From positions 597,923 to 661,922 of the forward strand of contig NZ_JAGSYG010000004.1 of assembly GCF_025685655.1 (NCBI RefSeq): 64,000 bases of DNA, read 5' to 3'. The notes beneath the pieces are model-generated. The model did no database searches. It was not told the origin of the DNA and was given only the letters and a program-made list of their open reading frames with translations. This document shows, piece by piece, positions 50,308 to 60,180 of the stretch. Origin of the DNA: Acidicapsa ligni (lineage in GTDB: Bacteria; Acidobacteriota; Terriglobia; Terriglobales; Acidobacteriaceae). Made by a program: the position numbers and the translations under genes. How positions within the stretch are numbered: position 1 is the stretch's first letter; every line of letters begins with the position of its first letter.

Positions 50308-51615
50308 TTAGCTTGCAGAAAGATAGATAAACCGAATCAGGAACAGCAGGGCGAGAAGATACAGCAACCAGTCTTTTGGCCTGGCCTTTCCTGCGGCCAG
50401 ATGCAACACGGCCCAGGCAATCATCCCGAATCCCAGGCCGTTGGCGATGGAGTAGGTCAGTGGGATCAGAATCAATGTTAGAAACGCAGGGATAGCTACG
50501 AGTGGGTCTGTCCAGCGGACCTCGGTTACGGTAACCAGCATCATGGACCCGACAAGGATGAGTGCGGGAGCAGTGGCTGCGCCGGGGACGATTCCGACGA
50601 AGGGCGCGGCTACCAGCGCCACGAGAAACAGCAGTCCGGTCACGATTGCGGTTATGCCGCTTCGGCCACCGGCGGCTACGCCTGCCGTGGATTCAACGTA
50701 GCTTGTCACGGTCGAGGTGCCCGTCAGCGATCCGAATACCGTTGCGGTTGCGTCGGTAAACAGGATGCGGTTCAGGCGAGGGATGGAGTGATCCTGGGCT
50801 TGGAGTCCGGCCCGTTTGGTGACGGCTACGAGTGTTCCGAGGTTGTCGAAGAGGTCTACGAAGAGGAAGATGAAGACAATTTCCACTAACCCGACGTGCA
50901 GAGCACCGGGAATATCCAATTTGAAGGCCGTCGCTGTCAGGCTCTGGAGGCCGCCTGCTGCGGGAGTCCAATGCACGAGGCCCATTGCCCATGCCACTGC
51001 CGTCACGGTCAGAATGCCGATGAGGATTGAGCCTTTAACCTTCCAGATCTCAAGCGTCACCATGATGGCGAGACCGAGAAGGGCGAGTGCGGTCATGGGG
51101 TCTTTGATGTTTCCAAGACGCACCAGGGTCGCCGGGTCGCCTACTACCAATCCGGCCTTGGTCAGTCCGATAAAGGCGATAAACAGACCGATTCCGCAAG
51201 CTACGGCGGCATAGAGCTCCTGTGGAATTGCTTTCAGAATCAACTGTCGTATGCCGAACAGGGTGAGCAGGAGAAAGACGATTCCAGAAAGAAAAACCGC
51301 GCCCAGCGCTGTCGGCCAGGGAATGTGCATTCGCAGGCAAACGGTGTAGGTGAAGTAGGCATTGAGGCCCATTCCGGGCGCCAGGGCGATTGGATAGCGC
51401 GCGACGATGCCCATCAGGATCGATCCGAACGCGGCGGAGAGGCAGGTTGCGGCGGTCACGGCGGAGAGGGCCATCCCGGTTTTTTCGAGGATGGAGGGAT
51501 TCACCACCACGATGTAGGCCATGGTCAAAAACGTGGTCACACCAGCGAGCACTTCCGTGCGCCAATTGGTGCCCAGACGAGAAAACTCAAAATAGCGTTC
51601 CAGCGGTTTGATCAT
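50308..51615 (-). CDS. NCS2-family purine permease, AzgA-like
   Basis: 435 aa from the ATG at 51615 (MIKPLERYFEFSRLGTNWRT), the family start; the frame extends 20 codons upstream. About 13 membrane segments. EVLAGVTTFLTMAYIVVVNP, ALAPGMGLNAYFTYTVC and LFVDLFDNLGTLVAVTKRAG are the AzgA-type signatures, and TSTVTSYVESTAGVAAGGRS is the binding-site region. It imports adenine, guanine or hypoxanthine with protons. The region upstream shows no purine riboswitch that I could recognise. Confidence 0.93.
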   Translation of the reverse strand: MIKPLERYFEFSRLGTNWRTEVLAGVTTFLTMAYIVVVNPSILEKTGMALSAVTAATCLSAAFGSILMGIVARYPIALAPGMGLNAYFTYTVCLRMHIPWPTALGAVFLSGIVFLLLTLFGIRQLILKAIPQELYAAVACGIGLFIAFIGLTKAGLVVGDPATLVRLGNIKDPMTALALLGLAIMVTLEIWKVKGSILIGILTVTAVAWAMGLVHWTPAAGGLQSLTATAFKLDIPGALHVGLVEIVFIFLFVDLFDNLGTLVAVTKRAGLQAQDHSIPRLNRILFTDATATVFGSLTGTSTVTSYVESTAGVAAGGRSGITAIVTGLLFLVALVAAPFVGIVPGAATAPALILVGSMMLVTVTEVRWTDPLVAIPAFLTLILIPLTYSIANGLGFGMIAWAVLHLAAGKARPKDWLLYLLALLFLIRFIYLSAS

Positions 51616-52041
51616 GTATACAGCCCAGCAGACCACAACCCTGCCGGAACGCAAAGCATTTTTCCTGGCGAACAATTCCGGGGAGGTGTTTCAGGGGCGG
51701 GAGTGGAGGGCGCGGATTCGTCTGTTTTACGACAAACTCGCCCGATGAAAACAATGCAGGTTTATTACAACAAAATGTTCCGCGTGGAAGGGTTTGCGGC
51801 GTAGGGGCTTTCTATAAAACATGGTAAACAGGCGATGAATGCATAACTCGGGCTTTCATTGCTGACAAGCATTGCCGGATGATTTTCCAGCTAACTCCTG
51901 TGCTTAGTCCTTGCTTTTAGTTAGGGGCTGAGATTAACTTGATGCAGAGAAATCAAGCTACAGGATTCAGACGCCGTTATTCTTTTTCCCAAAAGAACGA
52001 TCTGCACTGATACAGCAGTGGTTGGTCGTCCAGGAGTAGAA
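51616..52041. other. Divergent intergenic region
   Basis: About 425 bases without a supported gene, between the permease and the DUF3857 genes. It must contain both promoters. A weak CTTGAT/ATCAAG inverted pair lies near 51939-51957. Confidence 0.4.
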
Positions 52042-54015
52042 ATGCGCACACGTGTTTGCCTTTTGACAGGATTTATTCTGTCGTTTGTCCTTTTTCCGGC
52101 CTTGGCTTTTGGTCAGTTTCAACAACCCACCCAGGAAGAGCTGAAGATGACTTCGGACCCCAAGGCTCCGGGGGCTGCGGCGGAGTATCTGTATCGCGAA
52201 GAGAAGGTTGACGACAACCTTCACTTCCACAGCTTTTACACGCGGATCAAAATCTTTACGGAGAAGGGCAAGGATCTGGCTACGGTCGGCGTGCCCTATC
52301 CCAAGGGCAAGTTTTCCGTATCGGATGTGAAGGCGCGGACCATTCATGCGGATGGTACTGTGGTTCCGCTGGACGTAAAGCCATCCGATCTAGTGGAGCA
52401 AAAGGGAAGCGGATATCAGATCAATAAAATGGTCTTCACTTTGCCGAGCGTGGAGCCGGGCAGCATTCTGGAGTATCGCTGGGAGCTTCGTTATGACGAC
52501 CAGGTGCTCTCCACTCCGGACTGGGATGTGCAAACGAGATATTACGTGCGCAAGGCGCATTACTCGTTTGTTCCTTTCAGGATGATGAACCGGGTTGTAA
52601 ATGCACGCGGAGAGTCATCCAACAAGCTGCTTTATACCTCGCTGCTGCCGAAGGAAAGCAAGATTATCAGGGACGCAGCAGGCAATTATGAGCTGGATGT
52701 AGCGGATATTCCTGCGACGCCGGATGAGGAATATATGCCGCCCATCGAATCCGTGGAATACCAGGTGCATTTTTACTACTCGCCGTATCTTTCCAAGGAC
52801 GAGTTCTGGAAGGACGAAGGCAATCGCTGGTCGAAAGAGATGGATCACTTTGCAAACGAGACCAAGACGCTGCGCGATGCGGTTAACGAGTTTGTGAGTC
52901 CTTCAGACACCGAAATCGTGAAGGCAGAAAAAATCTACGATCGCGTAATGAAGATCGAGAACACGGATTTTACGCGCCGCAAGTCTGCCGCGGAGCTGAA
53001 GCAGTTAGGCGTGAAGCAGGCCAAGCAGGCGGAGGATGTCTGGAACCAGAAGAGTGGCACTTCCGATGAGATTGCTCTTCTGTACCTGGCGATGGTGAGG
53101 TCTGCGGGATTGAAGGCTTATGCGCTGGAGTTATGTAGGCGCAATCGGGAGATCTTCAATCCATTCTTTCTATCCATGGGGCAGTTGGATGATGTGCTGG
53201 TGATTATCAATACGGACGGAAAAGATAAAGTGGTCGATCCGGGCCAGCGATTCGCAGCCTTTGGCGATCTGCGTTGGACGCATCAGCAGGCTGGAGGGCT
53301 TCGTCAGGATCCTGGAGGGGTGAAGTTCGTTCAAACGAGTGGGAACTCATACAAAGAGGCTTCTACTGTTCGGATTGCCGATCTGAATATCGCTGCAGAT
53401 GGCAAGGTTGACGGCATGGTTCGAATCATGATGAAGGGACCAGCGGCGCTTCACTGGAGACAGGCGGCTTTGTCCAAAGGAGAGGATGAGATCAAAAAGG
53501 AGTTCGATGAGCAGATGAAAACCATGGTTCCGGATGGGGTTCAAGCTGAGTTCGATCATTTCCTTGGACTGGAAGACCCTAAGAGCACTTTGATGGGAGT
53601 CTTGAAGATCTCGGGCAACCTTGGCACTGCGACGGGTAAGCGGGTCTTTTTACCTGGAGTGTTCTTTGAGTCGCATGTCAAGCACCCCTTTGTTGCGGAG
53701 GAGCAGCGCCAGATCTCAGTGGACATGCATTACGCCGAAACGGTGCGTGACGAAGTTACGTATCACGTCCCGGATACGTTCGCGGTGGAAAGTGCGCCTC
53801 CGGATACTTCGATTCCTTATACCGGCCATGCGATGATGGCGCTGAAATCTGTTGTCGACAAGAACAACATCGTTATCGCGCGTACGTTTATTCTGGGGTC
53901 CGCGTTGATGGATCCAAGAGATTATTCCGATCTGCGCAATTTTTACCAGAAGGTTGCGACGGCGGATCAGCAGCAACTGGTGCTCAAGGTTGCGGCCGTG
54001 AACAAGGGCGAATAG
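52042..54015 (+). CDS. DUF3857 protein with degenerate transglutaminase-like core
   Basis: 657 aa from the ATG at 52042, with AGGAG upstream. Signal peptide (VCLLTGFILSFVLFPALAFG), then DUF3857 (HFHSFYTRIKIFTEKGKDLA, SVSDVKARTIHADGTVVPLD, FTLPSVEPGSILEYRWELRY). A transglutaminase-like core reads KSGTSDEIALLYLAMVRSAG. Where active members have GDCKDKA, this has GTSDEIA, so the Cys is Ser341, and the later His is replaced by Asp in LDDVLVI, although VVDPG keeps an Asp. It is therefore unlikely to be a transglutaminase or protease. The paralogue at 54037 is 21 bases downstream and has the full triad. Confidence 0.85.
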   Translation: MRTRVCLLTGFILSFVLFPALAFGQFQQPTQEELKMTSDPKAPGAAAEYLYREEKVDDNLHFHSFYTRIKIFTEKGKDLATVGVPYPKGKFSVSDVKARTIHADGTVVPLDVKPSDLVEQKGSGYQINKMVFTLPSVEPGSILEYRWELRYDDQVLSTPDWDVQTRYYVRKAHYSFVPFRMMNRVVNARGESSNKLLYTSLLPKESKIIRDAAGNYELDVADIPATPDEEYMPPIESVEYQVHFYYSPYLSKDEFWKDEGNRWSKEMDHFANETKTLRDAVNEFVSPSDTEIVKAEKIYDRVMKIENTDFTRRKSAAELKQLGVKQAKQAEDVWNQKSGTSDEIALLYLAMVRSAGLKAYALELCRRNREIFNPFFLSMGQLDDVLVIINTDGKDKVVDPGQRFAAFGDLRWTHQQAGGLRQDPGGVKFVQTSGNSYKEASTVRIADLNIAADGKVDGMVRIMMKGPAALHWRQAALSKGEDEIKKEFDEQMKTMVPDGVQAEFDHFLGLEDPKSTLMGVLKISGNLGTATGKRVFLPGVFFESHVKHPFVAEEQRQISVDMHYAETVRDEVTYHVPDTFAVESAPPDTSIPYTGHAMMALKSVVDKNNIVIARTFILGSALMDPRDYSDLRNFYQKVATADQQQLVLKVAAVNKGE

Positions 54016-54036
54016 GGGTTGTTTCGATAGGACCGT

Positions 54037-56061
54037 GTGGACAGGTTTGCGGTGTTGTTGCGCGGTCGAGTGAGGATGGTAAGGATTTTGATATCGAGCC
54101 GGTTTGTGGTGGTGCTGCTGGGGTCCGCATTGTTGGCGGGCCTGGGCAGCGCGCCTGTTTTTGGAAAAGAGAAGTTGCCTGTGCCGCAGTGGGGAGTCGA
54201 TGCTGCGAAGACGCCGATTCCAGGTTATGTAAAGGATGCGGATGCGGTCATTCTATTTGATGAATACGTGGAGACGATTGACGCGCAGGGGCGGGCTGTC
54301 GAGCGCGAACGGGAGGCTATTCGCATACTGAAACCACAGGGGCGCAACAATACCTGTGAGGTTTCATACGACGTGGATGAGAAGGTGAACTATTTCCGCG
54401 CGTGGACGATTGCGGCAGATGAAAAGCGCTACCAGGCCCAGGATACGGACTTCGTGGACGAGGGAGATACGGGTGTTCCGGTCATGCTCTCGACACGCAA
54501 GTATCGTGTTGCGCATCCGCCTGCGGCAGATGTAGGCGCGGTGGAGATATGTGAGTCAGAGGAGCTGATGGAGCCATATCTTCAGGAGAAGACCTGGAGT
54601 ATTCAGAATGGCGTTCCAGTGGTGTTTCAGGCGCTGGAGGTCGACCTGCCGCAGGGCCGTGCGCATACGGAGGCCTGGCATAGCTTCAAGGGAGTAACTC
54701 CAGTGGAGGTTGCGCCGAATCATTGGCGCTGGGAGGTGAAAGATATGCCTGCGCTGGTGCTACGGAATATTCCTTCGCCCCCGGTGTGGGCGGCGCTGGC
54801 GGCGCGCATGTCGGTTCAGTGGGGTGACGCTGCGGTGGTTGGCAAGGACAACCAATGGAAGGCAATTGGACAGTGGGTGACAACGCTGGAGGCGAATCGT
54901 CCTGACCCTTCGCCGGAGATCAGCGCAAAAGCGCAAGCGCTGGTTGCGGGTGCGCCGGATTTCTATACGAAGCTCAGCCGCATTACGGAGTCTATCCAGA
55001 AAGATATACGCTATTTTGTAGTGATGCGCGGCATTGGCGGGCTGCAGGCGAATCATGCTTCGGATATTTTTCGGAACAGGTACGGCGATTGCAAAGACAA
55101 GACGACGCTATTGATCTCGATGTTGCAGGTGGTTGGAATTCATGCGTTTTATGTGCCGGTAGACGACCGGCGCGGGGTGGTCGATCCGGATGAGCCGTCT
55201 TTGGTGGGGAACCATATGATCACGGCCATCGAGGTTCCGGCGGATGTGACGGACCCACGGCTGAAAGCAATTGTGAAGGGTAAGGACGGCAAGCAATATC
55301 TGATCTTCGATCCGACGAATGAGCGTACGCCGGTGGGGAATTTGCCATCGTATGAGCAAGGGAGTTACGGGATTCTCGCTGCGGGCGCATCAAGCCAGGT
55401 GATTGCGTTGCCGGTACTGGATCCAAAGGCGAATGGAGCTGAGCGCAATGGTGCGTTTGCGCTGGCGGTGGATGGGGCGATTTCCGGATCTGTCGATAAC
55501 TCTTATATTGGACCGGCTGGCGGCGAGTGGCGTTATCGCCTGAAGGACAGCGATCTCAAGGAGCAACACGATCATCTTGAGCAGATGGTTGGACGAGAGA
55601 TTCCGGGCGTAACTTTGGAGAGTTACAAGTTTGTTGAACCGGACGCACTGGATAAGCCGGTTGAGTTGCACTACAAGCTGACGGCACATGAGTATGCGCG
55701 TACGGTGGGTCCGCTGATGCTGATTCGGCCCCGCGTGATTGGGTCGGATACTTTGCCTTCGGACGAAAAACCGCGAACGGTGCCGATCAATCTGAACGCG
55801 ACCGGGCATTGGCATGACAGCTACGACATCACTTTGCCTGATGGCTATGCGGTGGATGAGTTGCCTGATCCGGTGAATCTGGATCTGGACTTTGCGAGTT
55901 ATCACTCTTCGTTTTCGACCAAGGGCAAGGTGTTGCACTATGAGCGCGACTATACGGTGCGCAAGGTGGAGCTGCCTGCTGCGAAAGAGGCGGAGTTTGC
56001 GCACCTGGAGGGTGTGATTGGTTCGGATGAGCGGGCTACTGCGGTTTTGAAGAGGCAGTGA
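54037..56061 (+). CDS. DUF3857/transglutaminase-like protein, complete catalytic triad
   Basis: 674 aa from a GTG at 54037 with TAGGA upstream; an ATG at 54076 is possible. Signal sequence (FVVVLLGSALLAGLGSAPVFG), DUF3857 region (AVILFDEYVETIDAQGRAVE, AIRILKPQGRNNTCEVSYDV), then the core NRYGDCKDKTTLLISMLQV with Cys352, NHMITAIEV with the His, and LIFDPTNER with the Asp. This is the papain-like transglutaminase triad. A C-terminal beta domain (DITLPDGYAVDELPDPVNLD) is like DUF3858. It is predicted to be a periplasmic peptidase or cross-linker; the substrate is unknown. It is paired with the degenerate paralogue upstream and likely co-transcribed. Confidence 0.87.
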   Translation: MDRFAVLLRGRVRMVRILISSRFVVVLLGSALLAGLGSAPVFGKEKLPVPQWGVDAAKTPIPGYVKDADAVILFDEYVETIDAQGRAVEREREAIRILKPQGRNNTCEVSYDVDEKVNYFRAWTIAADEKRYQAQDTDFVDEGDTGVPVMLSTRKYRVAHPPAADVGAVEICESEELMEPYLQEKTWSIQNGVPVVFQALEVDLPQGRAHTEAWHSFKGVTPVEVAPNHWRWEVKDMPALVLRNIPSPPVWAALAARMSVQWGDAAVVGKDNQWKAIGQWVTTLEANRPDPSPEISAKAQALVAGAPDFYTKLSRITESIQKDIRYFVVMRGIGGLQANHASDIFRNRYGDCKDKTTLLISMLQVVGIHAFYVPVDDRRGVVDPDEPSLVGNHMITAIEVPADVTDPRLKAIVKGKDGKQYLIFDPTNERTPVGNLPSYEQGSYGILAAGASSQVIALPVLDPKANGAERNGAFALAVDGAISGSVDNSYIGPAGGEWRYRLKDSDLKEQHDHLEQMVGREIPGVTLESYKFVEPDALDKPVELHYKLTAHEYARTVGPLMLIRPRVIGSDTLPSDEKPRTVPINLNATGHWHDSYDITLPDGYAVDELPDPVNLDLDFASYHSSFSTKGKVLHYERDYTVRKVELPAAKEAEFAHLEGVIGSDERATAVLKRQ

Positions 56062-56130
56062 TTTTGAGAGCGGCTGGCTGGATGGGATTTGTCCGGCCTT
56101 CCTTTATATAAAGTGTGCGATTGAAGTGTG

Positions 56131-56805
56131 TCAGGGCTTGTGGGCGGGGATCAGGCAGTAGGCGACTATGGTTTCATTTGGTTCGCTGGCTGGCTGGTCT
56201 TCGCTGTTTGCGTTTTGGAGCAGGGTGTCGAGGCGCTGTTCTTCTGCGTGGGGGATATGCAGTTCGCTGGCGGCTATTTCTTCCGGGCTCGCCTGGGTGA
56301 AACAGAGTTCGCAGACGGCGAAGGCTGCTTGCCCGGTTTCGGCTGATTCTTCAGCGGCGCGTATGGGTGGTCCGAAGACGCGGCAGGTCATGGGGCGGGC
56401 AAAGTAAATATCGCAGAGGCCGGATTCAGGGTTAAGGGCCGGGCAGGCTGCTTCGTTGGCGAAATCGTCGAAGGCTTCCTGGTCTTCGTCGCTGGCTCCG
56501 AGGATTCCGGTGGCGGGGTCGCCGGGGAAGGTTGCGGAGAATGTGTCTATATAAGCATGGGCGCGTTGCTCAATCGACTGGGCGAGGGCTGGGTTTTGTT
56601 GCTGTAGCTGGGAGATTCCGGCTCGGAGGCGAAATGCGTCGAGCGGGCTGATGGCGAAGGCTCCGTGACAGCACTGGGTGCAGCCGGGATGGCAGACGAG
56701 GTGTTCGCCGCTGCGTCGGGCGCTATCGGCGAACGCGGCGTCAACGAGCTGGAGAAGCTGGGAGTCTTCGTTGAGGACGAAGGCGATCTGTTGCGGCGAG
56801 TGCAT
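56131..56805 (-). CDS. YkgJ-family cysteine cluster protein
   Basis: 224 aa. The N-terminal cluster CHPGCTQCCHGAFAISPLDA (about residues 38-57) and the second set ACPALNPESGLCDIYFARPM, TCRVFGPP give the CxxxCxxCC...C...C...C pattern of YkgJ zinc- or iron-binding proteins. A third CELC near residue 165 adds two Cys. The exact metal and role of the family are not settled. It starts seven bases after the stop of the phosphatase gene, so the two are co-transcribed, which is unusual context for this family. Confidence 0.9.
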   Translation of the reverse strand: MHSPQQIAFVLNEDSQLLQLVDAAFADSARRSGEHLVCHPGCTQCCHGAFAISPLDAFRLRAGISQLQQQNPALAQSIEQRAHAYIDTFSATFPGDPATGILGASDEDQEAFDDFANEAACPALNPESGLCDIYFARPMTCRVFGPPIRAAEESAETGQAAFAVCELCFTQASPEEIAASELHIPHAEEQRLDTLLQNANSEDQPASEPNETIVAYCLIPAHKP

Positions 56806-56812
56806 CCTGTTT

Positions 56813-58846
56813 TCAGACTACAGCGACGAGCAGGGGAATGGACACGCTGGGGCTGCCCTGGAAATCGATGGTGACGACGGTGATGTCGTCGACCTGGCCG
56901 AATTGAATGGCGGTCTGGGCGATTTCGGAGGCGGAGAGATTGCTGATCTGCTGGGTGCGATCAAAGCCGAAGAGTTCGCCGTGACGCGATTGTGCTTCGA
57001 GAACGCCATCCGAGACGAGGGTGAGGCGCTGGCCGGGGATGAGAGAAAACGTGTGGGGTTCATAGGGAACTTTGGCGATGATTCCCAGTGGGAGGGCGGC
57101 GGCGAGTGGGAGTTCTTCGCCATCGCGATAGGGCGAGAGATGGCCCGCGCTGGCGAGGGTAACCTGACCGGCGATCGTGATGTGGAGGCAGAGGCAGGTG
57201 GTGAATCCGTCGTGAGATCGGCCGACCATGCGCTCGTTGAGCGAGGCGAGGATTTCGGAGGGATCGCAGGTGTGGGCGGCTTCGGTGCGGATGGCTCCGA
57301 CCAGGACGGAGACCATCATGGCGGCGGGCAGACCTTTGCCAGCGACGTCGCCAATGACGACCAGTAAATCTCCGCAGCTCGTGGTGAGGATCTGGAAGAA
57401 ATCTCCACCGACCTGCTCGGCAGGGTGGTAGATGCAGTCGATGTTGAAGCCAGGGATCTGGACGATGGCTTCGGGAAGCAGGATTTGCTGCACCTGGCGG
57501 GCGGCTTCGAGTTGGCCGGCATAGCGCTCCTCGCCCTGGCGTGCCTGACTGAAGCGGCGGATGAGGAAGGCCAGCAGGGCTGCGAGGAAGATGAGATCGA
57601 AGAGGATCATCCAGTGAATGGTGAAGGGAGGTAGAGGCAGAGGATTGAGGAGGATGTCTGGTACGGTCGTCCATCCGGCCTGGCTGAGGAGGATGGCGAG
57701 GTTGTAGACGAAGCCGTAGCCGATGTAGAGGCTGGTGGGAAACAGGAGCAACAGGGCATCTGCATCCCGCTGGATGGCGCGGCGGAGGAGGATGGTCAGA
57801 ATCCAGATAGAGGAAGGCAGCAGGCAGATCAGTTGCAGTGCGGCGCTGGCGGCAACCGGGAGCCAGCCGGGCCAGTAGAGGATCACGCTCAGGGGGCTGA
57901 TGAGTGCAAGAGCGAGGGTGATGTACCAGATGCGGCCGCGGCGTGTGCGCAAAACGATGGAAAAGAAGGCCAAGGCCGCTGCCATATTGGCGGCGATCAG
58001 GGCTCCGTCAAAGAGATCGAAGATGGGAATGGGGAAAAAGGCGTAGACGTTGTAAGCGATCTGAATGGCGGAATCTGCGGCAAGAGAGAGCAGCAGGATG
58101 GCGAACCAGAGGTACTCGTGGTCTTTGATACGGAAGAAGAAGAGTCCCAGGGTGGTGAAGCCGACCAGTGCGCCGACGATAGAGAAGACGTAGTCATCGA
58201 CGAAGATGACTTTGCCGAGGGTGAACCGGTGCTGAAGCTCGGTCTGTATCAGGCTCGATTCGCCGACGAGGTTGCCGCTACCCGAGGGGCCGCCACCTAT
58301 ATAGGAGGCCCAGATGGGGGAATGCCAGATGCGAAGGGCGATGTGCAGGGTCTGGGGTGCTGAAGTTTGGCCGGGCGGCGGGGCTGGCAGCGGAAACGTC
58401 TGGAACTGAAACATCGCGTGCGGGGCGATGGAGGGAGGCATCTCTCCGCTGGTGCCGATGAGGTGGCCGTCGACGTAGAGTTCGTAGCTGGTGAAGATGC
58501 GGGAGAAGAGCAGGGAGTAGGATTTGGCTGAATCGGATTGGGCGGGAATTTGAACTGTGAAGCGATACCAGCCGAAGCCGCTCATACCGGGGTATCCCTG
58601 GCTGGACCAGGGTTTGTCTCCTTTGAGCAGAGGCCAGGAGGAATCGTCCAAGGCGGGGTCAGCCCAAGCTGGATTGTCGCCGGGATGAAAGCGCCAGGAG
58701 CCATCGAGAGAGACTACCGCTTCGCGGTCGTGAATGAAGTCGAAGGTTGGGCCGAGGGGCTGACCCGGAAGAGAAGACGCAGAAAGCAACGCAAGGCAGA
58801 AGATGGTCCACACCAGCAACCAGCGAAGTTTGGAAGGCTCGGGCAT
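56813..58846 (-). CDS. Membrane SpoIIE/PP2C-type phosphatase with 7TM-DISM-like sensor
   Basis: 677 aa. A signal or anchor helix is followed by an extracytoplasmic jelly-roll like those of glycoside hydrolases (VVSLDGSWRFHPGDNP, WYRFTVQIPAQ, YELYVDGHLIGTSGEMPPSI), then seven membrane helices (about 215-430). The C-terminal PP2C_SIG domain has LEAARQVQQILLPE, then QVGGDFFQI, VIGDVAGKGLPAAMMVSVLV, LVSDGVLEAQ and DDITVVTIDF; the metal-binding Asp residues are in place. It should dephosphorylate an anti-anti-sigma factor or a similar partner in response to an outside sugar-like ligand. No sigma-factor or STAS gene is adjacent. Confidence 0.91.
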   Translation of the reverse strand: MPEPSKLRWLLVWTIFCLALLSASSLPGQPLGPTFDFIHDREAVVSLDGSWRFHPGDNPAWADPALDDSSWPLLKGDKPWSSQGYPGMSGFGWYRFTVQIPAQSDSAKSYSLLFSRIFTSYELYVDGHLIGTSGEMPPSIAPHAMFQFQTFPLPAPPPGQTSAPQTLHIALRIWHSPIWASYIGGGPSGSGNLVGESSLIQTELQHRFTLGKVIFVDDYVFSIVGALVGFTTLGLFFFRIKDHEYLWFAILLLSLAADSAIQIAYNVYAFFPIPIFDLFDGALIAANMAAALAFFSIVLRTRRGRIWYITLALALISPLSVILYWPGWLPVAASAALQLICLLPSSIWILTILLRRAIQRDADALLLLFPTSLYIGYGFVYNLAILLSQAGWTTVPDILLNPLPLPPFTIHWMILFDLIFLAALLAFLIRRFSQARQGEERYAGQLEAARQVQQILLPEAIVQIPGFNIDCIYHPAEQVGGDFFQILTTSCGDLLVVIGDVAGKGLPAAMMVSVLVGAIRTEAAHTCDPSEILASLNERMVGRSHDGFTTCLCLHITIAGQVTLASAGHLSPYRDGEELPLAAALPLGIIAKVPYEPHTFSLIPGQRLTLVSDGVLEAQSRHGELFGFDRTQQISNLSASEIAQTAIQFGQVDDITVVTIDFQGSPSVSIPLLVAVV

Positions 58847-59033
58847 CGATTCTGGGTGGATTCCGTGTGGGATTCAGTTTAGGGACGTGATTGTCGAGGG
58901 GGTTGATTCCTTAGGGGAAAATTAGCACAGAATGGGGCTGGATGCTAATGTACGGGTGTTCGCTTATTGATGATTCGCAATGTGTTGGGCGTAATCCGGC
59001 GAACGGAATGCGTTGACGGTGGGGAGGCGGGAT

Positions 59034-60038
59034 ATGAAGAGGATGCGAATGCTGGTGGCAGGGGTATGCCTGCTGGGTTTTGTTCCGGGGGCAGGAGTTG
59101 CGGCGGGGCTGGCTCAGGCTGCACTGGCGCAAGCGGCGCCGAAAGCTTCGGTGGCCGAGCCGCAGTTGGTCTGGATCGATACGGATATTGGGGATGATAT
59201 CGACGATGCGTTTGCGCTGGGGCTGATCCTGCGGAGTCCGGAGCTCAAGGTGTTGGGGATTTCGACGGCTTTTGGGGATACGCAGGTGCGTGCGCGGTTG
59301 GTCGACCGGTTTCTGGCGGCGACAGGGAATGCGGCGATTCCGGTTACGGTCGGAGTGCGGACGAAGGTAGCGGATGGTCCTACCCAGGAGGAGTATGCCC
59401 TGGGCAGTCCGGATATACAACATTCTGAAGGTGTTTCGGCGATGTTGGAGGCGATCAAGGCGCATCCGGGGCAGGTGACGCTGATCGGGCTGGGACCGCT
59501 ATTCAATGTTGGGGCGGCGATTGAGCATGACCCTGAGACGTTTCGCAAGGTGAAGCGGGTAGTGATCATGGGCGGCTCGATCGAGCGCGGGTATGACGGC
59601 CGAAAGGGCGAGATGCGGCCGGCGGATGCGGAGTGGAATATTTTGCAGGATCCGAAGGGAGCGCAACGGTTGCTGGCGGTAGGGGTGCCGGTATTCATGG
59701 CTCCGCTGGACTCGACACAGATTCATTTGGAAGCGAAGGAGCGGGACGAGATTTTTGGGGTGGGGAGTACGCTGACGGCGCAGTTGAAGATGCTTTACGG
59801 GGAGTGGGTCGCGAATTCGGGGGGACATTCGCCTACTCCGACCTTGTTTGATCCGCTGGCAGTGGCTTATACGTTCGATCCGGAGCTGTGCCCGATGGAG
59901 CCTATGCGAATTGAGGTTGATGATAAAGGGTTTACGAGCAAGGTAGATGGGAAGCCAAATGCGCAGGTTTGTATGAAGTCGGATGAGGGTGGTTTTTTGG
60001 AGTTGTTGACGAAGAGGCTGGAGGCGAAGACGCAATAG
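59034..60038 (+). CDS. Exported nucleoside hydrolase (IunH-type)
   Basis: 334 aa from the ATG at 59034, which follows GGAGGCGGG; a TTG at 59013 is in frame. Signal peptide (MLVAGVCLLGFVPGAGVAAG). The calcium-binding signature DTDIGDDIDDAFALGLIL (DxDxGxDDxxA, about residue 50) is intact, LIGLGPLFNVGAAIEHDP and VVIMGGSI follow, and WNILQDP and TLFDPLAVAYTFDPEL hold later ligands. It splits nucleosides into base and ribose; the secretion signal suggests scavenging outside the cytoplasm. Lies just before the str operon but is probably separate. Confidence 0.92.
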   Translation: MKRMRMLVAGVCLLGFVPGAGVAAGLAQAALAQAAPKASVAEPQLVWIDTDIGDDIDDAFALGLILRSPELKVLGISTAFGDTQVRARLVDRFLAATGNAAIPVTVGVRTKVADGPTQEEYALGSPDIQHSEGVSAMLEAIKAHPGQVTLIGLGPLFNVGAAIEHDPETFRKVKRVVIMGGSIERGYDGRKGEMRPADAEWNILQDPKGAQRLLAVGVPVFMAPLDSTQIHLEAKERDEIFGVGSTLTAQLKMLYGEWVANSGGHSPTPTLFDPLAVAYTFDPELCPMEPMRIEVDDKGFTSKVDGKPNAQVCMKSDEGGFLELLTKRLEAKTQ

Positions 60039-60151
60039 GGTTGGGGTTGCAGGACATTGCGATTTGTCGGGCTTTCGATTTGGGGCGGGAATCTTTTTTA
60101 TCCAATTTGTAAAATTTTTCTGGCTGGAGGCGGTTCCGGGGTGCGAATTCG

Positions 60152-60180
60152 TTGACCTTGCCCACGTTTCTTGATATTGT
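60152..60180 (+). promoter_or_regulatory. Promoter of the str operon
   Basis: TTGACC (60152-60157), exactly 17 bases, TATTGT (60175-60180). It is the best sigma-70-like promoter in the 599-base gap upstream of rpsL. Confidence 0.65.

Noticed and set aside
51616..51800. Purine riboswitch before the AzgA-like permease
   Set aside because: I looked for the conserved purine-aptamer core on the minus strand and could not find it.
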